A stretch of DNA of 64,000 nucleotides from Methanobacteriota archaeon. GTDB taxonomy: Archaea; Halobacteriota; Methanomicrobia; Methanomicrobiales; Methanomicrobiaceae. This document shows positions 17,832-27,031 of this stretch, piece after piece. The translations under genes and the position numbers were made by a program. The stretch's first letter is position 1; each line of letters starts with the position of its first letter. The stretch lies in the NCBI GenBank assembly GCA_016841665.1, contig JAENYT010000003.1:62001-126000 (forward strand). Reading direction: 5' to 3'. Under the pieces are notes generated by a model. The model did no database searches, was not told the origin of the DNA, and saw only the letters and a program-made list of their open reading frames with translations.

Positions 17832-17981
17832 GTGAATGATCCCTGGATTGAACGATTGTTGCGCCGTCCTGATGTGCGGGCGTGGGTACATCTCTTCACC
17901 CGCCTTGTGGCGCTCTCCTCGCTCGCGGCCATCGCCGCCGGCGTCCTCCTCCTCGTGACGTATTGTGCCGCCGCCATGTGA
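17832..17981 (+). CDS. Small single-helix membrane protein at the end of ATPase operon 1
   Basis: A GTG at 17832, with GGAGTGG eight to ten bases upstream, opens 49 codons to the TGA at 17979. The product starts VNDPWIERLLRRPDVRAWV and continues with a helix rich in Leu/Ala/Val (LVALSSLAAIAAGVLLLVTY), so it is an N-in type membrane peptide. It sits where Methanosarcina-type operons carry the small ahaG gene. It is not recognised by sequence. A T-rich terminator lies 80 bp downstream, placing it in the ATPase transcript. Confidence 0.5.
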   Translation: MNDPWIERLLRRPDVRAWVHLFTRLVALSSLAAIAAGVLLLVTYCAAAM

Positions 17982-18060
17982 CACAGGTCACGGGCCGGTA
18001 GTCATGTTGCAACTCCGGGCACCCTATATTCATGGACCCCGTAACCCGATGAAAGGGGAG

Positions 18061-18075
18061 AGTTTTTTATTTTTC
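18061..18075 (+). terminator. T-rich terminator after ATPase operon 1
   Basis: AGTTTTTTATTTTTC is the strongest T-run downstream of operon 1 and lies in the gap before the next small gene. Confidence 0.5.
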
Positions 18076-18123
18076 AAAAATGCATAAAAATGTGGCGAAC
18101 GATCGCTCCAGGAATGAGGGTGC

Positions 18124-18453
18124 ATGTCGGAAATTACCAATGATGAACTCGGAAGGAAGATGTTCCAGATCCAGAAGGAACGAACAGTGGAGGAAACAGT
18201 CGACAAAATTCGCCAGTCGCAGGGCAGTGCATGGATGTCCTTCTCTCCGGAAGACAGGAAAACACTCGAAGATCTGCTGGGAGAAGCATGGGTCTCCATC
18301 GGGCGGGCCGAGTGGAGAAGTTACGCGTTCAGCCGACTCAAAGGGGAGGATCTGGAGAGGCTGATTGGTATCGGGTACGAATGGGAACGAAAGAACATCG
18401 AAGAATCGGCTGCCATTGAAGAGGTCAGGATTGTGTTGAAGAACACAATATAG
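18124..18453 (+). CDS. Small soluble hypothetical protein between the two ATPase operons
   Basis: 109 residues, charged and helical, starting MSEITNDELGRKMFQIQKE and containing SQGSAWMSFSPEDRKTLEDLL and LIGIGYEWERKNIEESA. Three Trp residues are a notable feature for its size. I do not recognise the family. It lies alone in the gap between the converging operons, 41 bp before the end of the operon 2 D gene. An antisense frame across the same stretch is Cys/Phe-rich and is rejected. Confidence 0.65.
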   Translation: MSEITNDELGRKMFQIQKERTVEETVDKIRQSQGSAWMSFSPEDRKTLEDLLGEAWVSIGRAEWRSYAFSRLKGEDLERLIGIGYEWERKNIEESAAIEEVRIVLKNTI

Positions 18454-18493
18454 GCTGAGAAGGGCCATCCGGTCCTTTCTCGCCGCCATGTCG

Positions 18494-19210
18494 TCATTCC
18501 GTTTCAATTGCTATTTCCTGGAGTACAGACTGTGGAAGGCCGGCGATTTTTTCCGTTTTTATCTTTTTCTTGCGGTCCAGAATTTTTTTCACTTTTTTCA
18601 GTCTGAATAAATCCTCGCGTTCACGTTCTTCGATGGTGATCCTGATGTATTTTGCCTGTTTTTTCAATTCAGGAATCATCACCTGCTCGAGAGCGTTCAC
18701 CCGTCTCCTGGTCATCTGGATCTCTCCGCCGAGCCTCCTCAACGCGGTTTCAGTCTCTGCAAGCCCGATGATGAGATCCAGTTCCCGCTCAAATTTTTCC
18801 GCCGTCTCGTCGATGCGTCCGCTCACCCCGATGATGCTGTATCCCCGCTCGCAAATGGTCCGGGACACGCTTCGCTTCTCGATGATCGGCACCGGCACGC
18901 CCATGATATTTCTCCCCTTGATGTCCAGGCTTATGAGTCGTTTTGATGCAAATGATGCCGATGCCAGTGCAACCGAATCGTCGACGGCCTGCGCCGCAAG
19001 CAGAGAGCGTCGTGCGGCTTCGGAAAGGATCTCGAGTTCATTGCGGGATGTGGACACCGTCTCCATGATCTGGAAGAACTCCTGGATGAGTGCATCCATC
19101 TTCTCCTTCAGGAGATCCCTTCCCTGCTCTGCAAGACGAATCTGTGCGTTCTTTTTAATGAGCTCCATCCGCGTCGGATTAACCTGTTCCACGTCGTGCC
19201 CCTCCTGCAT
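18494..19210 (-). CDS. atpD: A1AO ATP synthase rotor subunit D (operon 2)
   Basis: 238 residues with the D signatures [20 protein letters not shown] near the N-terminus and [22 protein letters not shown] in the second long helix. It is 25 residues longer than the operon 1 copy, mostly in a C-terminal tail ([19 protein letters not shown]). It overlaps the atpB stop by 32 bp; an in-frame start further down is possible (MELIKKN). Terminal gene of the leftward operon 2. Confidence 0.95.
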   Translation of the reverse strand: MQEGHDVEQVNPTRMELIKKNAQIRLAEQGRDLLKEKMDALIQEFFQIMETVSTSRNELEILSEAARRSLLAAQAVDDSVALASASFASKRLISLDIKGRNIMGVPVPIIEKRSVSRTICERGYSIIGVSGRIDETAEKFERELDLIIGLAETETALRRLGGEIQMTRRRVNALEQVMIPELKKQAKYIRITIEEREREDLFRLKKVKKILDRKKKIKTEKIAGLPQSVLQEIAIETE

Positions 19211-20591
19211 AGTGGGGATGGTATTTCTGGATGAACTCCACCTTTACCCTCTTTAATTCGTACTCGGGAAGCAGTGAGAAGAGATCCCATGCGATCTCGA
19301 GGGTCCTCTCGATGCTCCTGTCCTCGTTCCCCTGGGAAACGAACTCCTTTTCGAATTTTTCCGCAAAGTTCAGGTATTTCTTGTCCACCTCGGTCAGCGC
19401 TTCTTCTCCGACGATCGACACCAGTCTGCGGAGATCTCGCCCGTAGGCATAGGATGCATAGAGCTGGTCGGCCACATTCCGGTGGTCTTCCCGGGTTTTC
19501 CCCGGTCCTATCCCCAGGTTCATCAGGCGGGAGAGGCAGGGGAGGACATCGATGGGCGGTTGCGCACCGCGCCTGAACAGGTCGCGGGAGAGCACGATCT
19601 GCCCCTCGGTGATGTAGCCCGTAAGGTCGGGGACCGGATGGGTGATATCGTCGTCCGGCATGGTGAGGATGGGGATCTGGGTGATCGATCCCTTGTTGCC
19701 CGTAATGCGCCCGGCCCGCTCATACAGCGAGGCGAGATCGGTGTACATGTACCCCGGGTAGCCCCGCCGCCCGGGCACCTCTTCCCGTGCGGTTGAGATC
19801 TCCCTCAGCGCTTCACAGTAGTTGGTCATATCCGTCAGGATGACCAGCACATGGAGACCGTGGGCGAATGCGAGGTATTCCGCAGTGGTAAGGGCGCACC
19901 GGGGCGTGGCAATCCGTTCAATGGTCGGGTCGTCGGCGAGGTTCATGAAAAACACCACCCTCTCCAGCGCTCCGCTGCGTTCGAAATCCCGCATGAAGAA
20001 GGACGCCTCCTTGTGGGTGATCCCCATCGCCGCGAATACCACGGCGAATTTCTCTCCTTCTCCCCGCACCTTTGCCTGCCGGGCGATCTGGGCTGCCAGT
20101 TCGTTGGCGGGGAGTCCGGCTCCCGAGAAGATGGGCAGTTTCTGCCCCCGGACCAGGGTATTCAGCGCATCGATTGCCGACACGCCCGTCTGGATGAAGT
20201 CGGAGGGTTTATCACGGGCATAGGGATTGATGGGCATGCCATTGATGTCCAGATAGTCCTCGGGGATAATATCCGGACCCCCGTCCCGGGGCCTTCCGAT
20301 CCCGTTCAGGACTCTCCCGAGCATGCCATACCCCACGAAGATCTTCGGCGGATCGCCGGTGAACCTGACCTTCGTTTTCAGGTCATCAATCCCGCTGGTT
20401 CCTTCGTACACCTGGACGATTGCCACATCTCCGGATATGTCGAGCACCTGTCCTGTTCTCTCTTCCCCGTCGGGTGTCGTGATTCTTGCGATCTCACCGT
20501 AGGAAACACCTTTTGGACCTTCGACAAAGATGAGAGGTCCCGAGACGTAATTGACCGTCTGATATTCCTTCGAAACAAGGCTCTGCTGCAT
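19179..20591 (-). CDS. atpB: A1AO ATP synthase regulatory subunit B (operon 2)
   Basis: 470 residues starting [20 protein letters not shown], with the B-subunit marks [45 protein letters not shown] and [22 protein letters not shown]. The C-terminus is the usual [20 protein letters not shown]. Overlaps atpA by one base (start/stop sharing). Non-catalytic member of the A3B3 head of the second enzyme. Confidence 0.97.
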   Translation of the reverse strand: MQQSLVSKEYQTVNYVSGPLIFVEGPKGVSYGEIARITTPDGEERTGQVLDISGDVAIVQVYEGTSGIDDLKTKVRFTGDPPKIFVGYGMLGRVLNGIGRPRDGGPDIIPEDYLDINGMPINPYARDKPSDFIQTGVSAIDALNTLVRGQKLPIFSGAGLPANELAAQIARQAKVRGEGEKFAVVFAAMGITHKEASFFMRDFERSGALERVVFFMNLADDPTIERIATPRCALTTAEYLAFAHGLHVLVILTDMTNYCEALREISTAREEVPGRRGYPGYMYTDLASLYERAGRITGNKGSITQIPILTMPDDDITHPVPDLTGYITEGQIVLSRDLFRRGAQPPIDVLPCLSRLMNLGIGPGKTREDHRNVADQLYASYAYGRDLRRLVSIVGEEALTEVDKKYLNFAEKFEKEFVSQGNEDRSIERTLEIAWDLFSLLPEYELKRVKVEFIQKYHPHYAGGARRGTG

Positions 20592-22339
20592 TATCCTCCC
20601 CCTCCTATCCCCTTGATTCCTGTGTTGATTTCCTCAATGATCCCCTTGATTTCGGAGACCTCCTCTATCTCCTTCATCCTCGCAATACGGGTCTTGAGGG
20701 GCAGGTCCAGGATCTGTTTCATGGACACCCCCCGCTCCATGGCATCGATGATGGCATCGTGGAAGAAGAGGATGACTTTCAGCATCCAGTACTGCTTTTG
20801 AAGGGAGCAGAACGAATCGACCGGGTCGTAGGCACTCTGCTGCAGGAAATCTTCCCGTATCATCCGTGTAATCTCCAGAATTGCCTTTTCATGTTCCGGC
20901 AATGCGTCCGGCCCCACGAGCTGGACGATTTCCTGCAGTTCCACCTCCTTTTGCAGGAGATACATGTTTCTGTCCCGCAGATCCTTCCAGTCTTCGGCGA
21001 CGTTCTCGACAAACCATTCGTGCACCATATCCAGGTAGAGCGAATAGCTCTTGATCCAGTTGATTGCCGGAAAGTGGCGCCGGTTTGCGAGGCTGGTATC
21101 CAGCGCCCAGAATGTGCCTGCAATACGGAGGGTGTTCTGGGTGATGGGTTCCGAGAAATCCCCTCCCGGCGGACTCACCGCGCCCACGATGGTCACGGAT
21201 CCGGTCCGCTCTTCAGACCCCATGCAGACAACCCGGCCGGCCCGTTCGTAGAATGCAGCAAGTCTCGCCGCAAGATAGGCCGGATACCCCTCTTCTCCCG
21301 GCATCTCCTCGAGCCGCCCGGAGACCTCCCGCAATGCTTCACCCCACCGCGACGTCGAATCGGCCATGAGCGATACGTCGTATCCCATGTCCCTGAAATA
21401 TTCACCGATGGTGATTCCCGTATAAATTGAGGCTTCCCGGGCTGCAACAGGCATGTTCGACGTATTCGCGATCATGACGGTGCGGTGAATCAGCGGTTTT
21501 CCGGTCCTCGGATCGACCAGTTCGGGGAATTCGGTGAGCACGTCGGTCATCTCGTTTCCCCGCTCCCCGCACCCGATGTACACGACGATCTGGGTGTCCG
21601 CCCATTTTGCGAGGGTCTGTTCGGATACGGTCTTTCCGGTTCCGAAGCCGCCGGGGATCATTGCCGTTCCCCCTTTCACCAGCGGGAACATGCTGTCGAA
21701 CACACGCTGTCCCGTGAGCAGCGGCACTGTGGGGTCCAGCTTTCTCGTATAGGGGCGGTTCTTCCGGACAGGCCAGCGCTGCATCATGGTCAGCTCGGTG
21801 CCGTCCTCGAGCACGCAGACAGTGTCCTCGACCGTGCACGGTCCTTCGTGGATGTGCTGCACGACGCCGGAGACGGTGGGGGGAACCATGATCCGGTGTT
21901 CGATGTGGTACTCCTGCACCGTGCCGAGGATATCTCCCGGCCCGACGGAATCTCCTTTCCTGACCGCAGGAGAGAAGTCCCATTTCCGTGATCTGTCGAG
22001 CCCCGGAACGGTAATTCCCCGGGAGATGAAACTCCCGCTCATTTCCGTCAGTGCCGGGAGCGGTCTCTGGATTCCGTCGTATATGGAGGAGAGCAGTCCC
22101 GGTCCCAGCTCCACGCTCAGCGGGACATCGGTTGTCGTCACCTTCTCCCCGACTTTGAGCCCTTCCGTGTTCTCGTACACCTGTACAACGGCCTCGTCGC
22201 CGTCGAGTCTGATGATCTCGCCGTTCAGTTCCTCGTCGCCCACAAGGACCACGTCGTACATCCTTGATCCTTTCATGTTCCGTGCAACGACCACAGGACC
22301 GGAAATTCTTGCCACCAATCCCTCTGCCATGTCCTTCAC
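20591..22339 (-). CDS. atpA: A1AO ATP synthase catalytic subunit A with variant P-loop (operon 2)
   Basis: 582 residues with all A-subunit blocks ([69 protein letters not shown]). The P-loop reads GGFGTGKTV (about residues 230-238) where operon 1 and typical archaeal A subunits have GPFGSGKTV. The two changes, Pro to Gly and Ser to Thr, fall at positions known to shape nucleotide binding in archaeal A subunits; Gly-Lys-Thr is kept, so the site should still bind ATP. The stop shares a base with atpB and the start overlaps atpF. Confidence 0.96.
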   Translation of the reverse strand: MKDMAEGLVARISGPVVVARNMKGSRMYDVVLVGDEELNGEIIRLDGDEAVVQVYENTEGLKVGEKVTTTDVPLSVELGPGLLSSIYDGIQRPLPALTEMSGSFISRGITVPGLDRSRKWDFSPAVRKGDSVGPGDILGTVQEYHIEHRIMVPPTVSGVVQHIHEGPCTVEDTVCVLEDGTELTMMQRWPVRKNRPYTRKLDPTVPLLTGQRVFDSMFPLVKGGTAMIPGGFGTGKTVSEQTLAKWADTQIVVYIGCGERGNEMTDVLTEFPELVDPRTGKPLIHRTVMIANTSNMPVAAREASIYTGITIGEYFRDMGYDVSLMADSTSRWGEALREVSGRLEEMPGEEGYPAYLAARLAAFYERAGRVVCMGSEERTGSVTIVGAVSPPGGDFSEPITQNTLRIAGTFWALDTSLANRRHFPAINWIKSYSLYLDMVHEWFVENVAEDWKDLRDRNMYLLQKEVELQEIVQLVGPDALPEHEKAILEITRMIREDFLQQSAYDPVDSFCSLQKQYWMLKVILFFHDAIIDAMERGVSMKQILDLPLKTRIARMKEIEEVSEIKGIIEEINTGIKGIGGGG

Positions 22340-22653
22340 CCTACCACGATGTTGTACCCGATCGCCCTTCTGAGCAGTTGCTCGATGTACCGGGACCGTT
22401 CAGCCCCCCTCGTTCCCACGGGAATAGGAATGATGATGGGCCGGAAGGTCTTCTCGATTCTATCCATCAGCCGTTCATCGACCATTGCCATGAAATCCTC
22501 GTTCACCGCGACGATGCCCGTATCGTCCTTCAGCAGCAGGGTGGGGAGCAGTTTTCGTGCTTCTTCAAGGTCGGATATTTCCATTACATCCACCCCCGCC
22601 AGACGAAATCCCGGAGCGGTGTCCGGATCAGTCACCACGACAAATCTATACAT
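22336..22653 (-). CDS. atpF: A1AO ATP synthase subunit F (operon 2)
   Basis: 105 residues from the ATG at 22653 ([23 protein letters not shown]), the usual F start; a longer upstream frame runs inside atpC and is rejected. [17 protein letters not shown] and [11 protein letters not shown] are the family's core strands. It overlaps atpA by 4 bp and atpC by 8 bp. Rotor component. Confidence 0.95.
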   Translation of the reverse strand: MYRFVVVTDPDTAPGFRLAGVDVMEISDLEEARKLLPTLLLKDDTGIVAVNEDFMAMVDERLMDRIEKTFRPIIIPIPVGTRGAERSRYIEQLLRRAIGYNIVVG

Positions 22654-23704
22654 AGAGCACCTCCTCCCGGATCTCCTCTTCCGGCAGGTAGGCGCCTTTA
22701 CAGTGGGAAATGATCCGGATATTGGTGATTTCGTTGTTTTTTGCCGCGATATAGCCGATTGTTCCGGCAATGCTCAGCGGATCGCCTTTGAACATCCCGA
22801 TCCCCTGTTCGATGAGATATCTGTCGAGCTCTTTCTCATATTCCGAAATTAATTCATTTCCCTGTCTTTTTTTCGTCAATGTGCTGAGAAACGAATACGG
22901 TGTATCCTTCAACGCCGCTCTGGCAGCGCGAACGGATGCGGTGTTCAGGAGATCGAGCAATGCCTGCATATCCAGGATCTTGCCACCGTCGATGAGTACG
23001 TTCTTTCCGTCCTCGGGTTTCACCCCGTCCCGGATAAGCCGCAGAACGCTCTTGATATTGACTACGTCGATTTCCATGGTGATAAGATCCCGGACATTGC
23101 GGTCATCGATGGATCTCCTGGCAAGGAGCTGGAGAGCACGCTCGTAATAGAACCGATCGAGGGCGTATTCCAGGATGGCGAGATCCTTTTTTTCCGCGTA
23201 TTTGCCGAAACGTTCCGTCAATGGCCGTGCATAGGCAATATCCCACGTTGCGAGGAGATCGATCACGCCCCGGACATCTGGCTGCTTGATCAGTTCTATC
23301 AGGGTCACCTCGTCCAGCTGTCCTGCCGGCACCAGGCAGGCCAGAATCTCATCTCCGGGGACATGGACATTTTTTCCCCTGATAATGGTCTTTATATTCT
23401 GTATATCCCATTTTTCGAGGAATATCCGTACGTGTTTCTCAAACGCCTCGTCCCTGACCAGGGATAATATCAGCCGGTATGTCTGCACGAGATTGAAGCG
23501 CAGTGCCTGATCGATGAGGCGTATTCCTGAAGACTGGACGCTCGCCTTTTCGATCGCCTCGTGATAGGGTGTTTTTTCGAGCTCGGTGATGATCGCATCG
23601 ATATCAGGCTTGTTCATCAGTTTCTCAAAGAACTCCCGATCCATCAGATGGCGCTTCATGCCCCGCACCCGTGCATTGACGTACTCGATGTACACGCTAA
23701 TCAC
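22646..23704 (-). CDS. atpC: A1AO ATP synthase subunit C (operon 2)
   Basis: 352 residues, the classical soluble C (V-type d) subunit. It starts with VISVYIEYVNARVRGMKRHLM, the family N-terminus, and has three similar helical lobes (NLVQTYRLILSLV, DVVNIKSVLRLIRDG, NEITNIRIISHCKG). The start is taken as the GTG at 23704, overlapping the atpE stop by 8 bp; a TTG three bases earlier is the alternative. In contrast to the operon 1 copy there is no membrane segment. Confidence 0.95.
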   Translation of the reverse strand: MISVYIEYVNARVRGMKRHLMDREFFEKLMNKPDIDAIITELEKTPYHEAIEKASVQSSGIRLIDQALRFNLVQTYRLILSLVRDEAFEKHVRIFLEKWDIQNIKTIIRGKNVHVPGDEILACLVPAGQLDEVTLIELIKQPDVRGVIDLLATWDIAYARPLTERFGKYAEKKDLAILEYALDRFYYERALQLLARRSIDDRNVRDLITMEIDVVNIKSVLRLIRDGVKPEDGKNVLIDGGKILDMQALLDLLNTASVRAARAALKDTPYSFLSTLTKKRQGNELISEYEKELDRYLIEQGIGMFKGDPLSIAGTIGYIAAKNNEITNIRIISHCKGAYLPEEEIREEVLYV

Positions 23705-24314
23705 CAAAGAGCGTCGAAAAAACCTCCAGTCTCATCGTTTCCTTTGACCGTTCAAGCCTCGATTCGAGGGTGTTGTGGACGGTGATGCGTCCATCCGGCG
23801 AACTGGCGTCCACCCCGCCAATGCACGTAATGTCCTGGAGAATCTCGGATTTCAGGCCGAGCTCCTCCACAATGCTCCGGCAAAGATCCACATCCCTTGG
23901 GTCGATGTGCAGTCTAATGCGCTGCTCATCCAGTGTCTGCACCGCTTCTTTGAGCAGGAGTCGAAATATCTTCTCGTAGGAGGCTGTGTGACGGATCCCT
24001 TCCAGATCGCGCCGTGCCCTGCCGAATGCCAGATCGAATACCCGATTCTGCTCCTGGGTCGTGGTATTTTTTGCCTCATTTGAGGCTTCATAATGCTGCA
24101 CTATTCGTTCCCGCTCAACCGTTCTGGCCGCCTGTTCCATGTGGTGCCGCACTATCGTCTCTGCTTTCTTGCCTGCCTCTTCCCGTAACTTTTCCGCCTC
24201 TTTCTCACTGCTCTTCTTGATCCGACTGATCTCTTCTGAGGACTGTTCCTCCATTTCCCGCTTCAACTGCTCAAGTCTCATAACCTCATCCACAATTCTC
24301 AGGCTTGTCCTCAC
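23697..24314 (-). CDS. atpE: A1AO ATP synthase subunit E (operon 2)
   Basis: 205 residues: an N-terminal charged helix (VMRLEQLKREMEEQSSEEISRIKKSSEKEAEKL) and a C-terminal domain ending ITVHNTLESRLERSKETMRLEVFSTLFGD. This is the peripheral-stalk E subunit. A 93-bp gap with a hairpin separates it from atpK upstream, unlike the tight packing in operon 1. Confidence 0.94.
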   Translation of the reverse strand: MRTSLRIVDEVMRLEQLKREMEEQSSEEISRIKKSSEKEAEKLREEAGKKAETIVRHHMEQAARTVERERIVQHYEASNEAKNTTTQEQNRVFDLAFGRARRDLEGIRHTASYEKIFRLLLKEAVQTLDEQRIRLHIDPRDVDLCRSIVEELGLKSEILQDITCIGGVDASSPDGRITVHNTLESRLERSKETMRLEVFSTLFGD

Positions 24315-24364
24315 ATATGCATCCGAGATTAAAATGGAGAATTACACATGGAATGGCTGCCCTT

Positions 24365-24382
24365 TTCAGGTTCACACCTGAA
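24365..24382 (-). promoter_or_regulatory. RNA hairpin between atpK and atpE of operon 2
   Basis: TTCAGGT-TCAC-ACCTGAA is a perfect 7-bp stem with a 4-nt loop in the 93-bp gap. On the transcribed strand it is not followed by a T-run, so a processing or stability element fits better than a terminator. Confidence 0.45.
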
Positions 24383-24407
24383 CGAATGACCCGCCACCGT
24401 GCCCTTC

Positions 24408-24620
24408 TCACAGGATCAATATCATAGCGGCTATCACGAATCCTAAAATTACCATCGTTTCCGGGATCGCTTCAAGAATTATCACCGATCCCGTAAGTTC
24501 AGGATTTTCTGCAATTGTTCCCGCTCCGGCGGCTCCGATACGACTCTGAGCCCACGCAGTACTGATTGCGCAGACACTGATTGCAATTGCCGCTCCGATT
24601 GCTACTCCCATCTCGACCAT
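24408..24620 (-). CDS. atpK: A1AO ATP synthase subunit K, single-hairpin c subunit (operon 2)
   Basis: 70 residues, two membrane helices joined by the polar loop TIAENPE, the standard 8-kDa proteolipid. The ion-binding Glu is E54 in AIPETMVILGF with Thr55 next to it, and Gln25 (TAWAQSRIG) sits in helix 1. That Gln/Glu-Thr set is compatible with Na+ binding, though H+ cannot be excluded. The gene is preceded by 149 bp of AT-rich sequence with a TATA-like element, so it can be made in excess of the other subunits. Confidence 0.95.
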   Translation of the reverse strand: MVEMGVAIGAAIAISVCAISTAWAQSRIGAAGAGTIAENPELTGSVIILEAIPETMVILGFVIAAMILIL

Positions 24621-24660
24621 GCTAAAACCACCAGATATACAATTATTTATTATTAATAGC

Positions 24661-24673
24661 TCTCATATAAGAA
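24661..24673 (-). promoter_or_regulatory. Internal promoter candidate before atpK of operon 2
   Basis: The minus strand reads TTCTTATATGAGA, a TATA-like element 41-53 bp before the atpK ATG, in the only AT-rich gap inside either ATPase operon. It may boost c-subunit expression. Confidence 0.45.
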
Positions 24674-24769
24674 CATAATGATTAATAGTTATAATTAAAG
24701 TTTGGTCCCTCTACCCACCGTCCTGTCCGAGGGGTGCGATGAAAAAAATCGTTATCGGGGGTAAAAGCT

Positions 24770-26692
24770 CTAATGGGTGAGCTCCTGTCGTTTAAAGGGG
24801 TCGTAGAACTTGCCGCCCCCTTCGTAAAATTTTGAAAAGCACTCCACCACATGGAGACGTATTGAATGCAGTGAAGGGCTGAACATTGCCAGAACAATAT
24901 TCAGGGTATGCAGAAGCATTGCCACCACCACCCCCAGAAGCAAGATGCCGAGCGCGTCCCCGAGGGTATTTGCCACCACTGCCAGAATGACGGACGCCAT
25001 GCCAATCGCCATAAGTCGTGCATAGGATAAAATGTTCCCAACGGTTCCCATGATTTCGAGCAATCCCATCGGTCCGGCGCCGTAGATGATCAGGGGCACC
25101 CCCATGATGAGTGCACCGAAGCCCGATTGGAGCAGAACCGGGGGGAGCGCCCCGGCAGCCGCGCCTAATATGAGGATCAGACCGGAAATTGCGAATATCA
25201 TGCCTGCTTTTTCGGCAGCATGCTTTATGCTCCGCATGGTGATGGCATTCATGATCCCGAGGCCCAGCCCCAAAAATACATGGACGACCCCGACCGCCAC
25301 GGCAATAATCAGCATGGGCAGCATCGCCTCCATCCGGTTCCAGGTGATCCCCATGAGGTGGACAGGATGGATCCAGCCCATCATCTCACCCAGATCCCCG
25401 AAAAACTCTCCGTAGAGGAATCCGAAGAAGATGGTGGGAATAGAGCAGATGATCATGATGTTCATGAGGCTCCGCAACCAATCGAGATCGGAAAACCGCC
25501 GTTTCATGAAGAGGGCGAATCCCAGGATCACCAGGCCATAGCCAATATCCCCTACCATGAGGCCGAAAAAAAAGGGGAAGAAGATGGCGAGAACCGGACT
25601 CGGGTCCACTTCAAGGTATTTGGGGGGTCGTACCAGCTGCATGAAGAACTCAAAGGGTTTGACAAGCCTCGAGTTTTCGTAGAATGTGGGGGCCTGATTA
25701 TAGTCTTCACGGCTCAGGCTGAGTTCGGTGACGACCACCCGATCCCCGAACTTACCTTCAAGCGCCTCCCTGGTCGCGGTCAGGTACTTCTCGGGCACCC
25801 AGCCCATGAACATGCAGGTATGGTCCGTATACCCGAAGTGACCGAAGGCTTCAATCTCCTTGTTTTTATCGAGAAGAACCTTTTCCAGGACGGAGAGCTC
25901 AGGATACCACTCATCCGACAGAGACGCAAGCTGCGTATTGACGGACTCCATTTCCGCAGTCGCCTGACGGATCTGCTCATCGATCAGCACCAGCACTTCG
26001 TTGAAAGGCCTGCCCACGTATTCGGGAGGAAGGCGGACTTCATTGACATTCTTGGAAAAGATAAACGAATGGACGGCATCGGAGTATCGCTTGCTGAATA
26101 CGGTGATGGTTGCGAGCGTATACTCATCGATCTCGGCAGATATCAGCTCAAACTGGTTGTTGGTGATGTTCACCAGCTCATCCTCGATGAGTGCGATTAC
26201 ATCCTCAAATTCCTTCTGGATCAGGAGAACCGTTACCTCAAATCCCTTCATTAACGGCAGTTGCTCCTCCAAAGGCTGGATTTTTCGAATGGTCTTTTCA
26301 TACCTTATCAGGGAGGCAATCCTGAACTGGAGATCGCTCTTTTTCGCAGCCAGATCCCGCGTTCTGGATTCCAGTGTGTGAACTACCTGATTCACTCGCT
26401 CGACAAGATTGCCATGGTCCATCCAGTACAGGTTTTCATAGATCTTTCGTTGATGCTCCCAGAGGGTCTTGATGGCGGGAAGAGTTCGTATAAGCCCGCC
26501 GATTTTTACCAGCGACGCAGTGATGTCATCTCCGTATCCGCTCTCCCATTTTTCAAGGTTGATGGTCTCATGGGAAAGCCGGTCGGTCACGTCCTCAAGG
26601 TGCAGGGTCCCTGTATGGTACAGCACGTCCACGATATCATGGAATTCCCTTTTCGGGCCGATGACCAGAATTCCATTCATCCTATGAAGCAT
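24770..26692 (-). CDS. atpI: A1AO ATP synthase subunit I (a-like, operon 2)
   Basis: 640 residues. The N-terminal cytoplasmic arm (about 1-330) is followed by the membrane part beginning PSPVLAIFFPFFFGLMVGDIGYGL. The stator arginine lies in VGNILSYARLMAIGMASVILAV, and the C-terminus has the signature LHSIRLHVVECFSKFYEGGGKFYDPF. It diverges strongly from the operon 1 copy in the arm region. It partners the single-hairpin K ring. Six bp separate it from atpH upstream. Confidence 0.96.
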   Translation of the reverse strand: MLHRMNGILVIGPKREFHDIVDVLYHTGTLHLEDVTDRLSHETINLEKWESGYGDDITASLVKIGGLIRTLPAIKTLWEHQRKIYENLYWMDHGNLVERVNQVVHTLESRTRDLAAKKSDLQFRIASLIRYEKTIRKIQPLEEQLPLMKGFEVTVLLIQKEFEDVIALIEDELVNITNNQFELISAEIDEYTLATITVFSKRYSDAVHSFIFSKNVNEVRLPPEYVGRPFNEVLVLIDEQIRQATAEMESVNTQLASLSDEWYPELSVLEKVLLDKNKEIEAFGHFGYTDHTCMFMGWVPEKYLTATREALEGKFGDRVVVTELSLSREDYNQAPTFYENSRLVKPFEFFMQLVRPPKYLEVDPSPVLAIFFPFFFGLMVGDIGYGLVILGFALFMKRRFSDLDWLRSLMNIMIICSIPTIFFGFLYGEFFGDLGEMMGWIHPVHLMGITWNRMEAMLPMLIIAVAVGVVHVFLGLGLGIMNAITMRSIKHAAEKAGMIFAISGLILILGAAAGALPPVLLQSGFGALIMGVPLIIYGAGPMGLLEIMGTVGNILSYARLMAIGMASVILAVVANTLGDALGILLLGVVVAMLLHTLNIVLAMFSPSLHSIRLHVVECFSKFYEGGGKFYDPFKRQELTH

Positions 26693-26698
26693 GGCTCT

Positions 26699-27019
26699 TC
26701 ACTCAAACGCAACTGCGGAGAGGATCTGCCGTACCGCAGCGGGGATGTTCTTTTCCCCACGCGTTATTGCCGTGTTTCTCGCCCCGGCAGCCTCCTCTCT
26801 GAGCGACTCAATTTCCTGCCTCAATGTAATCCTTTCTGTTTCGGAGTACCGTTGCGCTGCGTCTTTTCCTTCATGCTCGGCCTGCGCAATAATACGTTTA
26901 TGTTCCTCTCGTGCTTCGGCAATGGTCTGTTCCGCGTTCCGTTTGGCTTCTTCGAGCCGGATGCAGCATTCTTCCTCTGTAGTACTAATTTCCTGAAGCA
27001 ATCCTTTTTCGGCCTCCAT
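26699..27019 (-). CDS. atpH: A1AO ATP synthase subunit H (operon 2)
   Basis: 106 residues, coiled coil through most of its length (EISTTEEECCIRLEEAKRNAEQTI...), ending with the globular-looking NIPAAVRQILSAVAFE. It pairs with E in the peripheral stalk. The start gives MEAEKGLLQE and is preceded by GGAGGGA as ribosome-binding site. The adjacent Cys-Cys pair at residues 15-16 is unusual. Confidence 0.9.
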   Translation of the reverse strand: MEAEKGLLQEISTTEEECCIRLEEAKRNAEQTIAEAREEHKRIIAQAEHEGKDAAQRYSETERITLRQEIESLREEAAGARNTAITRGEKNIPAAVRQILSAVAFE

Positions 27020-27031
27020 TGTTCCTCCCTC

